The notes below the pieces were generated by a model. That model saw only the letters and a list, made by a program, of their open reading frames with translations. It made no database searches and had not been told where the DNA came from. 64,000 bases of DNA from Saccharomycopsis fibuligera x Saccharomycopsis cf. fibuligera (Eukaryota; Ascomycota; Saccharomycetes; Ascoideales; Saccharomycopsidaceae), in assembly GCA_001936135.1 (NCBI GenBank), contig CP012818.1, forward strand, positions 1,736,001 to 1,800,000, written 5' to 3'. Every line of letters starts with the position of its first letter. Position 1 is the first letter of the stretch. The position numbers were made by a program, and so were the translations under genes. Positions 21,493-31,309 of this stretch are shown here, one piece after another.

Positions 21493-23073
21493 ATGTCTGT
21501 TGCTGATGTGCTTTCCGGCAATGCGGTAGATGCCGGAAACAAGTCTGATGAGCACTACAGGCTCAAGCTCTCGCCTCTTAGGTACAAACTTCGTGCAATG
21601 CTTCTTCCTCTAGTGCAGCGAGAAACTCCAATATTGTACAAAATCCAAACCAAGCTCCGTTGCAGAGCATTGGACCTCTATTTCTCATGGACCGCTAACT
21701 TGGCATCGCACACTTTCTACGTCATCATGCTCCCATTGCCATTCTGGTTTGGTTATGTTGCTATCACTAGAGATTTGGTGTGGGTGCTTGGGTTTGGAAT
21801 TTTTTTTAGTGGCTGTTGCAAGGACTATTTTTGTCTCCCAAGACCCCGCAGTCCCCCATTGCATCGTATCACAATGAGTGGGTACACTGCTAAAGAATAT
21901 GGCTTCCCATCATCTCACTCGGCTAACGCTACAGCAGTTACTTTGGTGATATTCTCATACTACATCACCAACTTTTACGGCTCCATCAGCTTGTTTAAAC
22001 ACTTGCTAGTATGCGCGTTTGTCTTCATTTATTATTTCAGTTTGATTTTTGGTAGGATTTATTGCGGCATGCATGGGTTCTTGGATATCGCTGTGGGCTC
22101 GCTCATTGGAGTTGTTTGCGTGATTGGACGATTCATAGCTGCTAAATTTTGGGACCCAATTTTGCTAAACTCGGAATATGAGCATCAGTGGCTTCCATTG
22201 GCGATTTTAGCGGTAGTGATTGGTTGCATTCATTTCCATGCGCAACCAGTTGATGATTGCCCTTGCTTTGATGATTCAGTGGCATTTATCGGGGTTTTGA
22301 TGGGGCTTGAATTATGCCACTATTTCGCTGCTAAATTTACTTATGTTAGCCAAGTTGTCAATCATAGTATCGGCATTGATACTACTGTCACTACTCCATT
22401 CTCATTTAGAGATTTGGGTATAGTGAAAACACTGCTTAGAGTTATATTAGGTGTGATGATGATTGTTGTTTGGAAAACTGTCAGCAAGAAAATCTTGTTG
22501 CGTGTTTTACCACCGATTTACGCAAAGATTGGTTGGTATATTCCAAGAAATTACTTTAAGCCAGTTTCTCAATCCAACGAAACTTTTAACCAAATTTATC
22601 AAAGCTCGCTCAAGAGGCTCGACAATGACGAAATTGCGGATGTTCCAAAGTTTGTGAAGAATATTACTCAACCCCCAGAAGTTGTAGATAAGCAAGGTCC
22701 TGACTCCATGGCTGATGTTTACGAATTAATGAGTGCTGCCGCTGAAAATGATGGTTATATTACAACCCAAAGCAAGAACAGACTGGCTGGCAGAAACGGT
22801 AGTAACGGTGGAAACAACAAAAATAACACGAATAGTTACAACCCTGAAGACAACCACGATGACATTGATATTGATGTCTCCATTACTAATAGCGAAAAGG
22901 ATACTACCAAACGCATTGTAAGCTGTGTAGCCCTTAGGCCCCGTTATGATGTGGAGATTGTCGCTAGATTGATTATCTACGGCGGAATTGCTGGGTTGGC
23001 TACTTTAGGGTTTGGTTTCATGGTGAAAATTGTGGGATTGGATTACGACCCATATAGTTATGCTGAGGCATGA
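21493..23073 (+). CDS. LCB3: Dihydrosphingosine-1-phosphate phosphatase (PAP2 superfamily)
   Basis: ER membrane enzyme that removes phosphate from long-chain sphingoid base phosphates and so feeds ceramide synthesis. It has 526 residues with several membrane spans. The three PAP2 motifs are intact: KDYFCLPRP (110-118), GFPSSHSAN (137-145) and GRIYCGMHGFLD (187-198), with R188, H194 and D198 in the expected places. 'LPRPRSPPLHRITMSG' between the first two motifs is typical of the Lcb3/Ysr3 branch. A hydrophilic Asn/Gly-rich loop (about 435-465) precedes a final hydrophobic segment. The start is the ATG at 21493. CTG codons occur only a few times, including one in the variable loop. YSR3 is the alternative yeast paralogue name. 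Confidence 0.92.
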   Translation: MSVADVLSGNAVDAGNKSDEHYRLKLSPLRYKLRAMLLPLVQRETPILYKIQTKLRCRALDLYFSWTANLASHTFYVIMLPLPFWFGYVAITRDLVWVLGFGIFFSGCCKDYFCLPRPRSPPLHRITMSGYTAKEYGFPSSHSANATAVTLVIFSYYITNFYGSISLFKHLLVCAFVFIYYFSLIFGRIYCGMHGFLDIAVGSLIGVVCVIGRFIAAKFWDPILLNSEYEHQWLPLAILAVVIGCIHFHAQPVDDCPCFDDSVAFIGVLMGLELCHYFAAKFTYVSQVVNHSIGIDTTVTTPFSFRDLGIVKTLLRVILGVMMIVVWKTVSKKILLRVLPPIYAKIGWYIPRNYFKPVSQSNETFNQIYQSSLKRLDNDEIADVPKFVKNITQPPEVVDKQGPDSMADVYELMSAAAENDGYITTQSKNRLAGRNGSNGGNNKNNTNSYNPEDNHDDIDIDVSITNSEKDTTKRIVSCVALRPRYDVEIVARLIIYGGIAGLATLGFGFMVKIVGLDYDPYSYAEA

Positions 23074-24558
23074 GCAAATCCAATGGTTTTTCTGAACAAG
23101 GTTCTTATTATAACTTGTGCGCGCGAGAAGTTTTTAACAGTTGAAACAGATCTAAAAACGGTACGTTGTGCTCTGTCAGCATTTCGTTTCAACGCAATTG
23201 TAAAAACTTCAAACAAAATTCAAGGGCGATTGTTTTTGTCTGTTGCAAATTGACTTCATTTCGAAAAAGTTTATTTGTTCGGTATGTTTTCCTTCATCAG
23301 GATATCCAATAGCGCAGTTTTTCATCTTCAGATCTATCTTTTTTTTTATTGTTTCAATTCTTCCTAGTTTTCATCTTGCCTTTAGCTTTTCAAACATCAA
23401 TGATAAGTTTATTTACCAAGGGACATCAATATCGGATGACACTATATTCAATTCAGGAAATCAGTCAACATAGTACTTTTTTTCCACTCACATATGCGCA
23501 TTTTTCTCTTTACGCAAATAATCTGCTAAACTTTATACGTTGACCTTGTTTTATGTTGCTTGTTTTTTCCTCTCCGTTTTTTCCTCCGTTTTTTCCTCTC
23601 CATTTCTTCCATAGGCTCACGTTTCGCTTCGATTTATAATATTTATTTTGTGTGTGATTCTTTTTTCCATCTTTTGTTTTAGATACGTCTCCTTGTCTGT
23701 CTTTTATTATTATTATTATTAGTCTTTCTCACCTCTTGTCGCATAGTTTATGCTGTTTGATTTTTGATTTTGACACCAGCTTATAGACTTTCTTTTCTGT
23801 TCTAGTTCCTTTTTCCTCTTTCGTTTTACTTTTTGTGACTCCATATTTCAATACCTTTTTTTTAAATACTATCTCTTTTTCTTTTTGTTTTCAATTTCTT
23901 TATTTTCATAATTTTCTTGTTATTCAGATAATGCTATCTATAGTGCCAATAATATAATACTACTAATGCCCATTTCTTTTTAAAGTAGTAGACGACAATC
24001 AAATCTACATTTTCCAATTAATAACAATGAATTTTGTCAAAGCGAGCCATGGTGCATAACACAGCAAATCATGTAAAAATGGATAAACTAGCTGCATAGT
24101 TGTTTGAACGCAAAGCTGATACATGGCTGGTGGTTTTCTCCGAAAAGAGTATAACACAAGGTTAATGTGGTAGCTGTTTGAAATTAACATGTATTTAAAA
24201 CAGCCGTGTTTTAACATCATTGCAATTTACAATACAGGTAACAATTCTATTGTTGATGCTGGGCTTGTTACAATACGCGCACTAAACTATCCGTAAATGC
24301 TCTTTTCTAGCACACATATTCCTCGGCCGAGGACACCTGTTTGTTTTTTTGTCATTTTTGTAAAAGCGTCGATCAAGGACCAAAATTGCGCTAACTTGTA
24401 GCTATCACGGCATGTCCTGGCAAAACAGACAATAGGACGCCGTTTTAGTATATTGTAAACTTCAAACTTCAAACTTAAAAAGTGTGTACAATTCCCCGAC
24501 CAATAGTAAGTGTGTGTTACTTGACTGGTTTCAAGAGAGACTTTTCTGTCTTTCCTTT

Positions 24559-24580
24559 CCCCCCCCCCCCCCCCCCCCCC
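24559..24580. repeat. C22 homopolymer
   Basis: Twenty-two consecutive C follow a T/C-rich stretch. G/C homopolymers of this length are rare in yeast; the complementary strand could form a quadruplex. Confidence 0.9.
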
Positions 24581-25997
24581 TTTGTTTCTGCTTTGTTTGT
24601 TTTTTGCAAAAGCATTTTCGAGTATGTGTGTCTGCAGATTACAATTTTGGAAGAAATGTGATGTCTGCATCAGTAAAGTCACTTTCATGGCATGGTGTGA
24701 ACCCTACAGTAAGGTGTAAAAAGATTTACGTTCAGTATTAGACGAAGCCTTCGCTAGCCCTTGCCTATAGAACAAACGTAAACGTATCTTGCACCTATAT
24801 CACTATCTTATAACCGCACCCAGCATTTCCACTAACAATCAATAAAAGAGAGCATGATGTCCTGAAATATGAGCGTGCAGCTAGATCTACTTCAATATAA
24901 TGGGTTTACAAAAGTTTGGGGAGAATGAGGGATCAAGTCAAATTTAAAATGTGTTCTGAGCAAGCTATTAAGGTGTGTATACGGGTTTCTTGCCAGTTTG
25001 AGGATAAAGCGATAGCAGTACCGGAGGCCCATCAAACTAGCGCACTATAGCTTTTAGTGATCAAACACTTGGTACAATGCTTTATCAACTGCTGCGAACT
25101 AAACAACAACTACTCCTTTTCATATTTAGTTGGGAGGGCTGACAGCGCAGTTCACGTACACACGTAGTCAAAATGTTGACTGCAGCTGGTGGACGATGTG
25201 CCTTTCCTTTGAAGGATTACAAACAGCACTAGCGGCTACATATAGCAGATGAGCAAGAACAGGTAAAGCTAAACGTAGCTAGTAAAAGTCAATAATTGTG
25301 CGATATGCTGCGCGATAGCATAAACGTTTGACGGTAAGGTGGACAATATTGGCTAGATTGAGACGCCCCCTGTAGCTGTTTTAGCTGATTGGTAATTGTG
25401 ATAGTACCTCTCTATTAGAACCCCGGCTGGAATTTTAGTCATTATATTGGGTTTTTTGCAGCTGAGCTTGGCTAGTTCGTGATTGATAAGCACGCAAGCT
25501 AAACAAGCGCGAGCATAGCTATAGTATTGCCCTCTACGTAAATCAAACCAATATGATTTACAGGTAAAAACCGTTCTCCATATGCTCTGGCGCCCGAACA
25601 TGCTATAGGTTCCGTCATCAGCCGCTTATACAGTTAGATTTTCAATTACTACACAGCACAAAACTGACTTAGCTGGCCCACAGAGTGATGTGTTTAATCA
25701 CATGCTACCGTGAATATACGGATAGCAGCATCATCATTTCTGGATATTTGTCTCAAGCCTTTGGGATCACCTGGTGTGGATCAACCGCTTGGACCAAACA
25801 ACCTATAACGGTATTGTAGCAGTCCAAGCAAACTAACAACGTAAGTGCAGCGTAAGCCAAACTTCAACTCCCCAGTCGCAGAGCACTTTCTGCCGAAAAT
25901 GTACCATTAACCTTCGCTTCAAGTACTTTGCTTTTTGCATCGTTGGACAAGCACATCATCAAACATCGGCGCGGCTTGCTGTTATGGAAGCCCACGC

Positions 25998-25999
<2 letters not shown>

Positions 26000-26033
<34 letters not shown>

Positions 26034-26062
26034 CCTACAACAACAACAACAATAACAACAAA
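26000..26062. repeat. A32 run plus CAA/CAATAA repeats
   Basis: A32 at 26000-26031 is followed by about eight CAA-like units to ~26062. Simple-sequence DNA without coding evidence. Confidence 0.85.
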
Positions 26063-27570
26063 CGAGAGCATTTAAATTTGAGCCAAGAGCGTTAACTGGC
26101 AATGGAACTTGCAAGTTGGACCCGAAGGCTATTCTTCTGCCACCCAGTGCTTGCAAGCAGCAGAACCGTGCTGACGATTCGCAGTCTAAACAGACAATAT
26201 GATTGTGCGAATGTACATTCATTGTTGCTGGCTCGCGATAACATGAACACCAAGGTAGCTTAGTGCAGGCGGCGGGTCCAACTAAACATGATTAGCAGTG
26301 ATCTAGACCTTTTGCCTGGGCCTCTGCCATCGATCATATAGCTCATACACAGCACAGGCAAATCGTTTGTCAGTTGGCCATTAACGAAAACGAATCCTAG
26401 AGTGAAAAAGGCCGCTAGCGGCACAGACTAGCACGAATAGTAAACATTGGTAGCAAAAAAAAAGTCGCGTCTGGTGGATATAAAGCTCAAGTCAGTCTGG
26501 CAGCCCGAGCTAGACTAGTGTTGTGATTGTATATCACCGCCCATGGCCTTCGAACCCACTGAGCGGTCGGGACGCCAAAGAATGCGCCTACATGCTACGC
26601 TAAGCGGGCATCACGCTGCGCAGACCGGGACGACAGCTGTTAGCAGCACATTGAAAAAATAAAGAGCGAGCACCAAACAACCTATTAGGCTTTCGGGGCT
26701 GCATGCATGTGTGGAACCGAGGGCAACGTCGCGAAAGCTTGTTTTTGGCATGCGGTTCTGTGCCCTGTGCGGGTTCTTTTTGTCTCACACGATATGTGGC
26801 CGGGTAAAAGCAGGCGCTTCTTTGGCGCACAGTTGAAGATCTAAATATAGCACCACGGCGCAGGAAGGCTGCCATAGGATGGAGCAGGCTCCTTCAGCTG
26901 GCATATTTTAGCGCAGCTGCGAAGCGCCGTCGGGCCTGATACTGTAGAGAGGATAGTAATGCTTCAGCGGACCAACTCGCGATTGGCTGACTGGAAACAC
27001 CTATAGGTGAATTTTTCTTTATTTTATTTTATTTTTTTATTTTTTTATTTTTTTGTTGCCATTTGGCCATCTAGAGCCGGTGTTTTTAGCGTTACGCCGT
27101 TGCAGAACAAGAATTTGTCTGGCCTTTGGCCCAAGCGCTGGGCGTTTGCTGTTGAAAAGTTGCTGCCGTTTATTCGCGGAACATTCTGAGCTTTGGTTCG
27201 AGGCCGCGGTTCGCGAGTATAGGGAAACTGTAAAAGTGATGGAGCATGAATAAAGGCCGGATCAAAAGGTCTCGCGCGGGAACACGAGCGAGCTGGACGA
27301 CAAAAGCCTGGAGAAGCATTGGGCATCCAAGCCTTTTCCAATTGCAACGGCCGCGCGCATTGCACAGCCAAACAAATACGATGGTTTGGAAAAAGCACCA
27401 ACATTTGTTTAGTGCAAACTACGGTTTGGGCTTGGCCATGGAGCACGCCAAAGCTCCACCACGATCGCTTGCACACCGGAAGTCGTGGCGCTTTGTATTT
27501 GGATAGCTCCGAAAGACACTCAGCGCATATAGGAGAGCAGAATCCCTGCAAAAAGGAAGAATGTGTCTAA

Positions 27571-27675
27571 GACGAGGCAAGACAAGACAAGACAAGACAA
27601 AACAAGACAAGACAAGACAAAAGAAGACAAAACAAGATAAAACAAAACAAAACAAAACAAAACAGGACAAGACAA
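27571..27675. repeat. Degenerate GACAA/AACAA pentanucleotide array
   Basis: About 20 five-base units drift from GACAA to AAACA-type over ~105 nt. Unbroken periodicity with point changes marks an ageing microsatellite. On the minus strand it yields a spurious Leu/Phe/Ser/Cys/Val frame. Confidence 0.9.
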
Positions 27676-27908
27676 TTTTTCTTTGACTGCCGTTTCCAAG
27701 CCGCTTGCCCCAGAACTCGGCAAGGACATGCCAGATATGGCACGTCTGTGTGATTGCTCATGGCGGCAATATTTTGGGAGGCTTAGGAAAGCAGAAAAGT
27801 AAATTCCAAGAGAAGGGATACGAGAGATTCCGGCGGTTATCGGCCCAGACAGACAGGCCTGGCGAGTATGCGTCCGACATGTACGCAACGTAGACCTGCC
27901 AAATTGGG

Positions 27909-27923
27909 GGCGCGCGCGCGCGC
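27909..27923. repeat. Alternating GC dinucleotide tract
   Basis: About 15 nt of alternating G and C, flanked by G5 on the left and CCCGC on the right. This is a potential Z-DNA-forming element inside the GC-rich intergenic region. Confidence 0.85.
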
Positions 27924-28445
27924 CCGCACAGTATACGGAGGGCGGTAGCGCTGCTGCCAGCTATCAACTCAACGGCCGGGGGCGCGTGCGCCGCCGGGTA
28001 AGGCGCACGGTGCCTTCGGTCGCCAGGCAGACCGGCCTGCGGTGGGTGGTGGTGTTGGGAAGCTGGGTACCTACCGGAAGCGTGGTTAGCAAATTGGGTG
28101 GAAGCGGCCGTTGCGAAGTCGCAAATCAGAGACAAAAACATGCCGTTTTTGCACCTTTTGAGCGTTTTGGGCGTTTTGGACCAGAGGCGCAAATCAATTT
28201 GCGCTGCATGTGTAGCGCTGAAGGGCGGCGGCTGTCCACAATTGGCGTCTCTGCTCCTGTTTCTCCCCCGGCAACCTCTAGATTAGGAGCGGCAGGAGCG
28301 CTTTGTTTTCAGGCCGACCTACATGCACGATCAATGGCGGGCGACGTTGCTAGCGCTGCAACATCGCCCTTCAACTTGTGTGCAGTTTGCAAAATTGCAG
28401 TTTTAGGCCCCAGGGCCTTTGCAGTGTTTATGTCTCGGTTGGTTG

Positions 28446-28477
28446 GCTGGCCGGCTGGCCTGCTGGCCGGCTGGCCT
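28446..28477. repeat. 16-nt tandem duplication, GC-rich
   Basis: GCTGGCCGGCTGGCCT occurs twice head to tail (28446-28461, 28462-28477). Each unit contains the palindrome GGCCGGCTGGCC-like core. Confidence 0.85.
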
Positions 28478-29233
28478 GCTATGTATGGCGCAGCGTCAAG
28501 TGGCCGTCAGCTCGCTCGGGCTGCCGCCAGATCAGTCATGCTGCCATCACGGGAACAGCAGCGCAGGCGCTCCACACACCACACCGGTGGGAGCGGTGGG
28601 CCTCGGCGAAGGAGCACCGACACCGAAAGGGAAAAAAGCACATACCTAGAGCGTAACATGGCCGTTCTGGTTTCAGGGTTTGCGGACCGAGACTGCGCTG
28701 CTTACAAGGAAGAATACGCGGGCTTGGGCTTTTCGCCCAAGCACAACGCCGGGTTGACCCCAGACAATTCCGTTCTATACGCTTAGCGCTGGGGAAAACG
28801 AGAATGTCCTCTGAAAAGTGAACAGCGCGCGCAACCAGAGATCTCAGAGATCTGGCGCGCCAGCAGGCCACAGGGCATGCCGAGCAGAGCTGAGCACTGC
28901 GCAGAGCTGAGCGCCGCGGCACGTGATACCGGGCGCGCTGCGCAGAGGGTCTGTGCCGGAAGAAGCCTTTGGCAGCGTTCAGCAGGCACCGGCACCCGTG
29001 CACCGGTGGTGGAAGCATGGGCGCAGCGAGGCGCAGCGCGGTGCAGTGAGCCGCAGGCTCCACAGGCTGCACAGCTGCAAGGCTGAAGCCACACTAGTGC
29101 AGCGCACAGGTGCCCAATAACAATCCCACAGCATGATACAGTGCAATACAATAGAACGTAACATAGCGCAGCGCGATACAAAAGAGTAGCAGTAGGAATG
29201 GTTGCAACCTACGCCTGTGGACGATATACAGTT

Positions 29234-29277
29234 CAGTTGCCACTGCAGTTGCCACTACACCACTGCAGTGGCAATTG
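29234..29277. repeat. Long hairpin-forming inverted repeat
   Basis: TTGCCACTGCAGT (29237-29249) pairs with ACTGCAGTGGCAA (29262-29274) across a 12-nt spacer. Beyond one G-T position the pairing continues for two more bases on each side. Confidence 0.85.
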
Positions 29278-29304
29278 CAAGGGATGCTGTGCGGTATTCT
29301 GTGG

Positions 29305-29320
29305 CAGGCAGGCCTGCCTG
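29305..29320. repeat. 16-nt perfect palindrome
   Basis: CAGGCAGGCCTGCCTG is a perfect palindrome 30 nt after the preceding hairpin. An 8-nt inverted repeat (CTGCTGAA/TTCAGCAG) follows at about 29330-29353. Confidence 0.85.
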
Positions 29321-30114
29321 TCTGCCTGTCTGCTGAAAGCCTGCCTTCAGCAGGGTGCTGGCGGGCCTGTTTTTGACGCTGGCGCCCTTCCCCCTTCCTT
29401 CGTTCCTTCCCTCACGAACGGGTGCCACTGGCAACCGGCTGCCCACCCACAGTAATTGGAGCAGTCTCGGCGCTTCTGGGTCGTGTGCTGCACCGCGGCG
29501 CTGGGGCGGCGCGGCCAGCGAAGGTCGACTGCCTGACTACAGTATCGTGGCCTCCGCCGGCAACGATTGCTGAGCAACCAGTTGGTTTTAACCGCCTGCG
29601 GCGTGCTGACTCTGTGTGCCTTGCCCTGCTTGCACCTCCCTCCTTCCCGGCCAGGTATCGCTGCTGCAATAGTGCAATACTGCAATACAGCTATAGTGCA
29701 ATACTAAGTCGCCGCGATGTATGGCGGCACTAAATGTACAGCAGCCTTTACAGTCCACCTCCAGCCAGCAGCCGTTGCGACGGAGTAACTGGCGCGCCGC
29801 GCAAGACAGTCTAGACGGTAGCAGTGTGAGCGTATTAGCATCTTCTGCGCTAGCTGGCACTGCTACGGTGTGCCGGCCATGGCAGGACAATTGGTGCTGT
29901 TTGCTCCACGGAAAGCCACGTGACCCCGATCAGCATCCAGCCATTCTGGCTAGGCTACTGGCCAGCTGGCGTGCCTCGAATAGCCTGACTTGCAAGCTCA
30001 TACTGGGTGTCCCAGACATCCACGGCCATACTAGTCCAAAACATGCTGTTTGGTGTAGAAAGCAGGCAGATCCAACTACGGGCGAAAGCCAACTAGCCAG
30101 TTTGCACATACACG

Positions 30115-30146
30115 CATACATACATACATACATACATACATACACA
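30115..30146. repeat. CATA tetranucleotide microsatellite
   Basis: About seven CATA units in tandem; no coding role seen. Confidence 0.9.
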
Positions 30147-30564
30147 CAGCCCTTTGGCATCAATCGGGTCAGTAATCGGCAGCACAGCGCTCACTCCAAT
30201 CTTCCTTCTCCTTCTCTTTTTCTCTTGTATTGCTCCCAAGTTTTAGCTGATTAGCGCCGCGGTACCTTGGGGCCGTTTAGGCAGGTTAGCTAGTCGGAGA
30301 TCAGAATTTACAGCTGCAGCTGCTGCCACGGCCGCCGCCACGGCCACCGCCACGGCTACGGCTACGACTCTTCAATACAATCAAAGGTATACTGCAGAAG
30401 GCCCTCTCAAATATTATCTTCTGTTGGGCAGCTGCCCAGCAGGCGGCGCGCGTGCTGTAGCAGTGGCCCTGCCACAATGCAATTGCTCTTTTGTTGCAGC
30501 CGCCCTCATGGCGGCAACGGTCAGTCTGCCAGTGTGCCAGTCTAGGCGGCTCTGCCAGGCAGAC

Positions 30565-30604
30565 GCCCTGGTGTGCTGTGGTGCGCCCTGGTGTGCTGTG
30601 GTGC
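30565..30604. repeat. 20-nt tandem duplication
   Basis: GCCCTGGTGTGCTGTGGTGC is present twice without change (30565-30584, 30585-30604). A perfect copy of this length suggests a recent duplication. Confidence 0.9.
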
Positions 30605-31019
30605 GTTCCTCTGTGCCTCCATGTGCGTATGGGCCTGCGCTGCAGTCTGTAACGTGAATGTACGATATGGGTACACGCAGCCGCAGCAGAGTGCGCCAGA
30701 GTGCGCCAGAGTACAGTGGGAGACTGCCAAATGCGTGGGAGAGCGCTAGAATGCGGTGTCGTGCCTTCTTGGTGCGCTGAAGGCAAAAAACATGAAAAAT
30801 AAAAAAATAAAAGAATAAAAAAATAAAAAAATAAAAATAAAAATAAAAATAAAAAACAGAAACAGAAACACAAAAGTAAACGCAACAGAAAAAGATTTTC
30901 GTTCCTCATGCATGTCTTTGTCAATATGCTCTTGTTCCTTTTTCCTGCGAGTTGGCTTTTTTCTCTCTTTTTTTTCTTTTGTAGATCAGACCTTTTTTCA
31001 GCAAGAGCCTGGTCTGGAA

Positions 31020-31027
31020 TATATATA
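31020..31027 (+). promoter_or_regulatory. TATA element upstream of CLN3
   Basis: TATATATA lies 283 nt before the CLN3 ATG, at the edge of the A/T-rich zone. If used, it implies a leader of about 200-250 nt that would include the hexanucleotide array and the uORF below. Confidence 0.5.
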
Positions 31028-31140
31028 CTTTTCCACATCCTGCCACTTTCACCACTAGCTGGGAGCTGAGAGAGACCAGTTTCCAACTCTGTATAGCCTG
31101 TTGTTCTATTTCTGCTGCACTACCACATACACTATATTGT

Positions 31141-31194
31141 ACAGTCACAGTAACAGTAACAGTAACAGTAACAGTAACAGTCACAGTCACAGCA
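31141..31194 (+). repeat. ACAGTA/ACAGTC hexanucleotide array in the CLN3 leader region
   Basis: Nine six-base units, five ACAGTA in the middle with ACAGTC at both ends and ACAGCA last. It lies between the TATA element and the ATG, so it is probably transcribed into the 5' UTR. Confidence 0.85.
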
Positions 31195-31245
31195 ACTCAC
31201 TCTCTGTCCATCCGCCTGCTGCGCACATTCGTCACTCTCACTTTT

Positions 31246-31260
31246 ATGTGCTTGCAATAG
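31246..31260 (+). promoter_or_regulatory. Candidate uORF in the CLN3 leader
   Basis: ATG TGC TTG CAA TAG encodes a four-residue peptide (MCLQ) ending 49 nt before the CLN3 ATG. It is the nearest upstream ATG and has T at -3 (weak context). Budding-yeast CLN3 is known to be repressed by a short uORF in its leader, so the position is suggestive; transcript mapping is lacking. Confidence 0.45.
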
Positions 31261-31309
31261 ATTTTCAAATCTCCATATCTACATTCCACAGCACCATTCA
31301 CTCACAATA

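Larger units (their letters stand above)
23074..31309. other. 8.2 kb gene-free region between LCB3 and CLN3
   Basis: No convincing coding region. 23074-24000 is T-rich (LCB3 3' flank). 24000-26500 is mixed, with a C22 run and an A32 run followed by CAA repeats. 26500-30750 is visibly GC-rich, with a GACAA array, a GC-alternating tract, tandem duplications and hairpins. 30780-31309 is A/T-rich and holds the CLN3 TATA element and leader. The longest open frame (27986-28786, 266 codons) lies in the GC-rich part, has no domain-like composition and overlaps other frames. I found no tRNA-like B box with a pairing stem. Confidence 0.55.

Noticed and set aside
26550-26562. Minus-strand GGGTTCGAAGG, resembling a tRNA B box
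   Set aside because: The base after the loop is G instead of the required C, and no cloverleaf forms.
27193-27203. GGTTCGAGGCC, resembling a tRNA B box
   Set aside because: The flanking bases cannot form a T stem and no A box or acceptor stem fits upstream.
27571-27675. Regular short repeats considered as a CRISPR-like array
   Set aside because: Five-base units without unique spacers in a eukaryotic genome: a microsatellite.
27986-28786. 266-codon open frame in the GC-rich region
   Set aside because: Low stop density in GC-rich DNA explains it. It overlaps other frames, is rich in Arg/Ala/Gly and has no recognisable domain.
23074-31309. Transposon or LTR remnant
   Set aside because: No reverse transcriptase or integrase frame, no paired long terminal repeats or target duplications were seen by eye.
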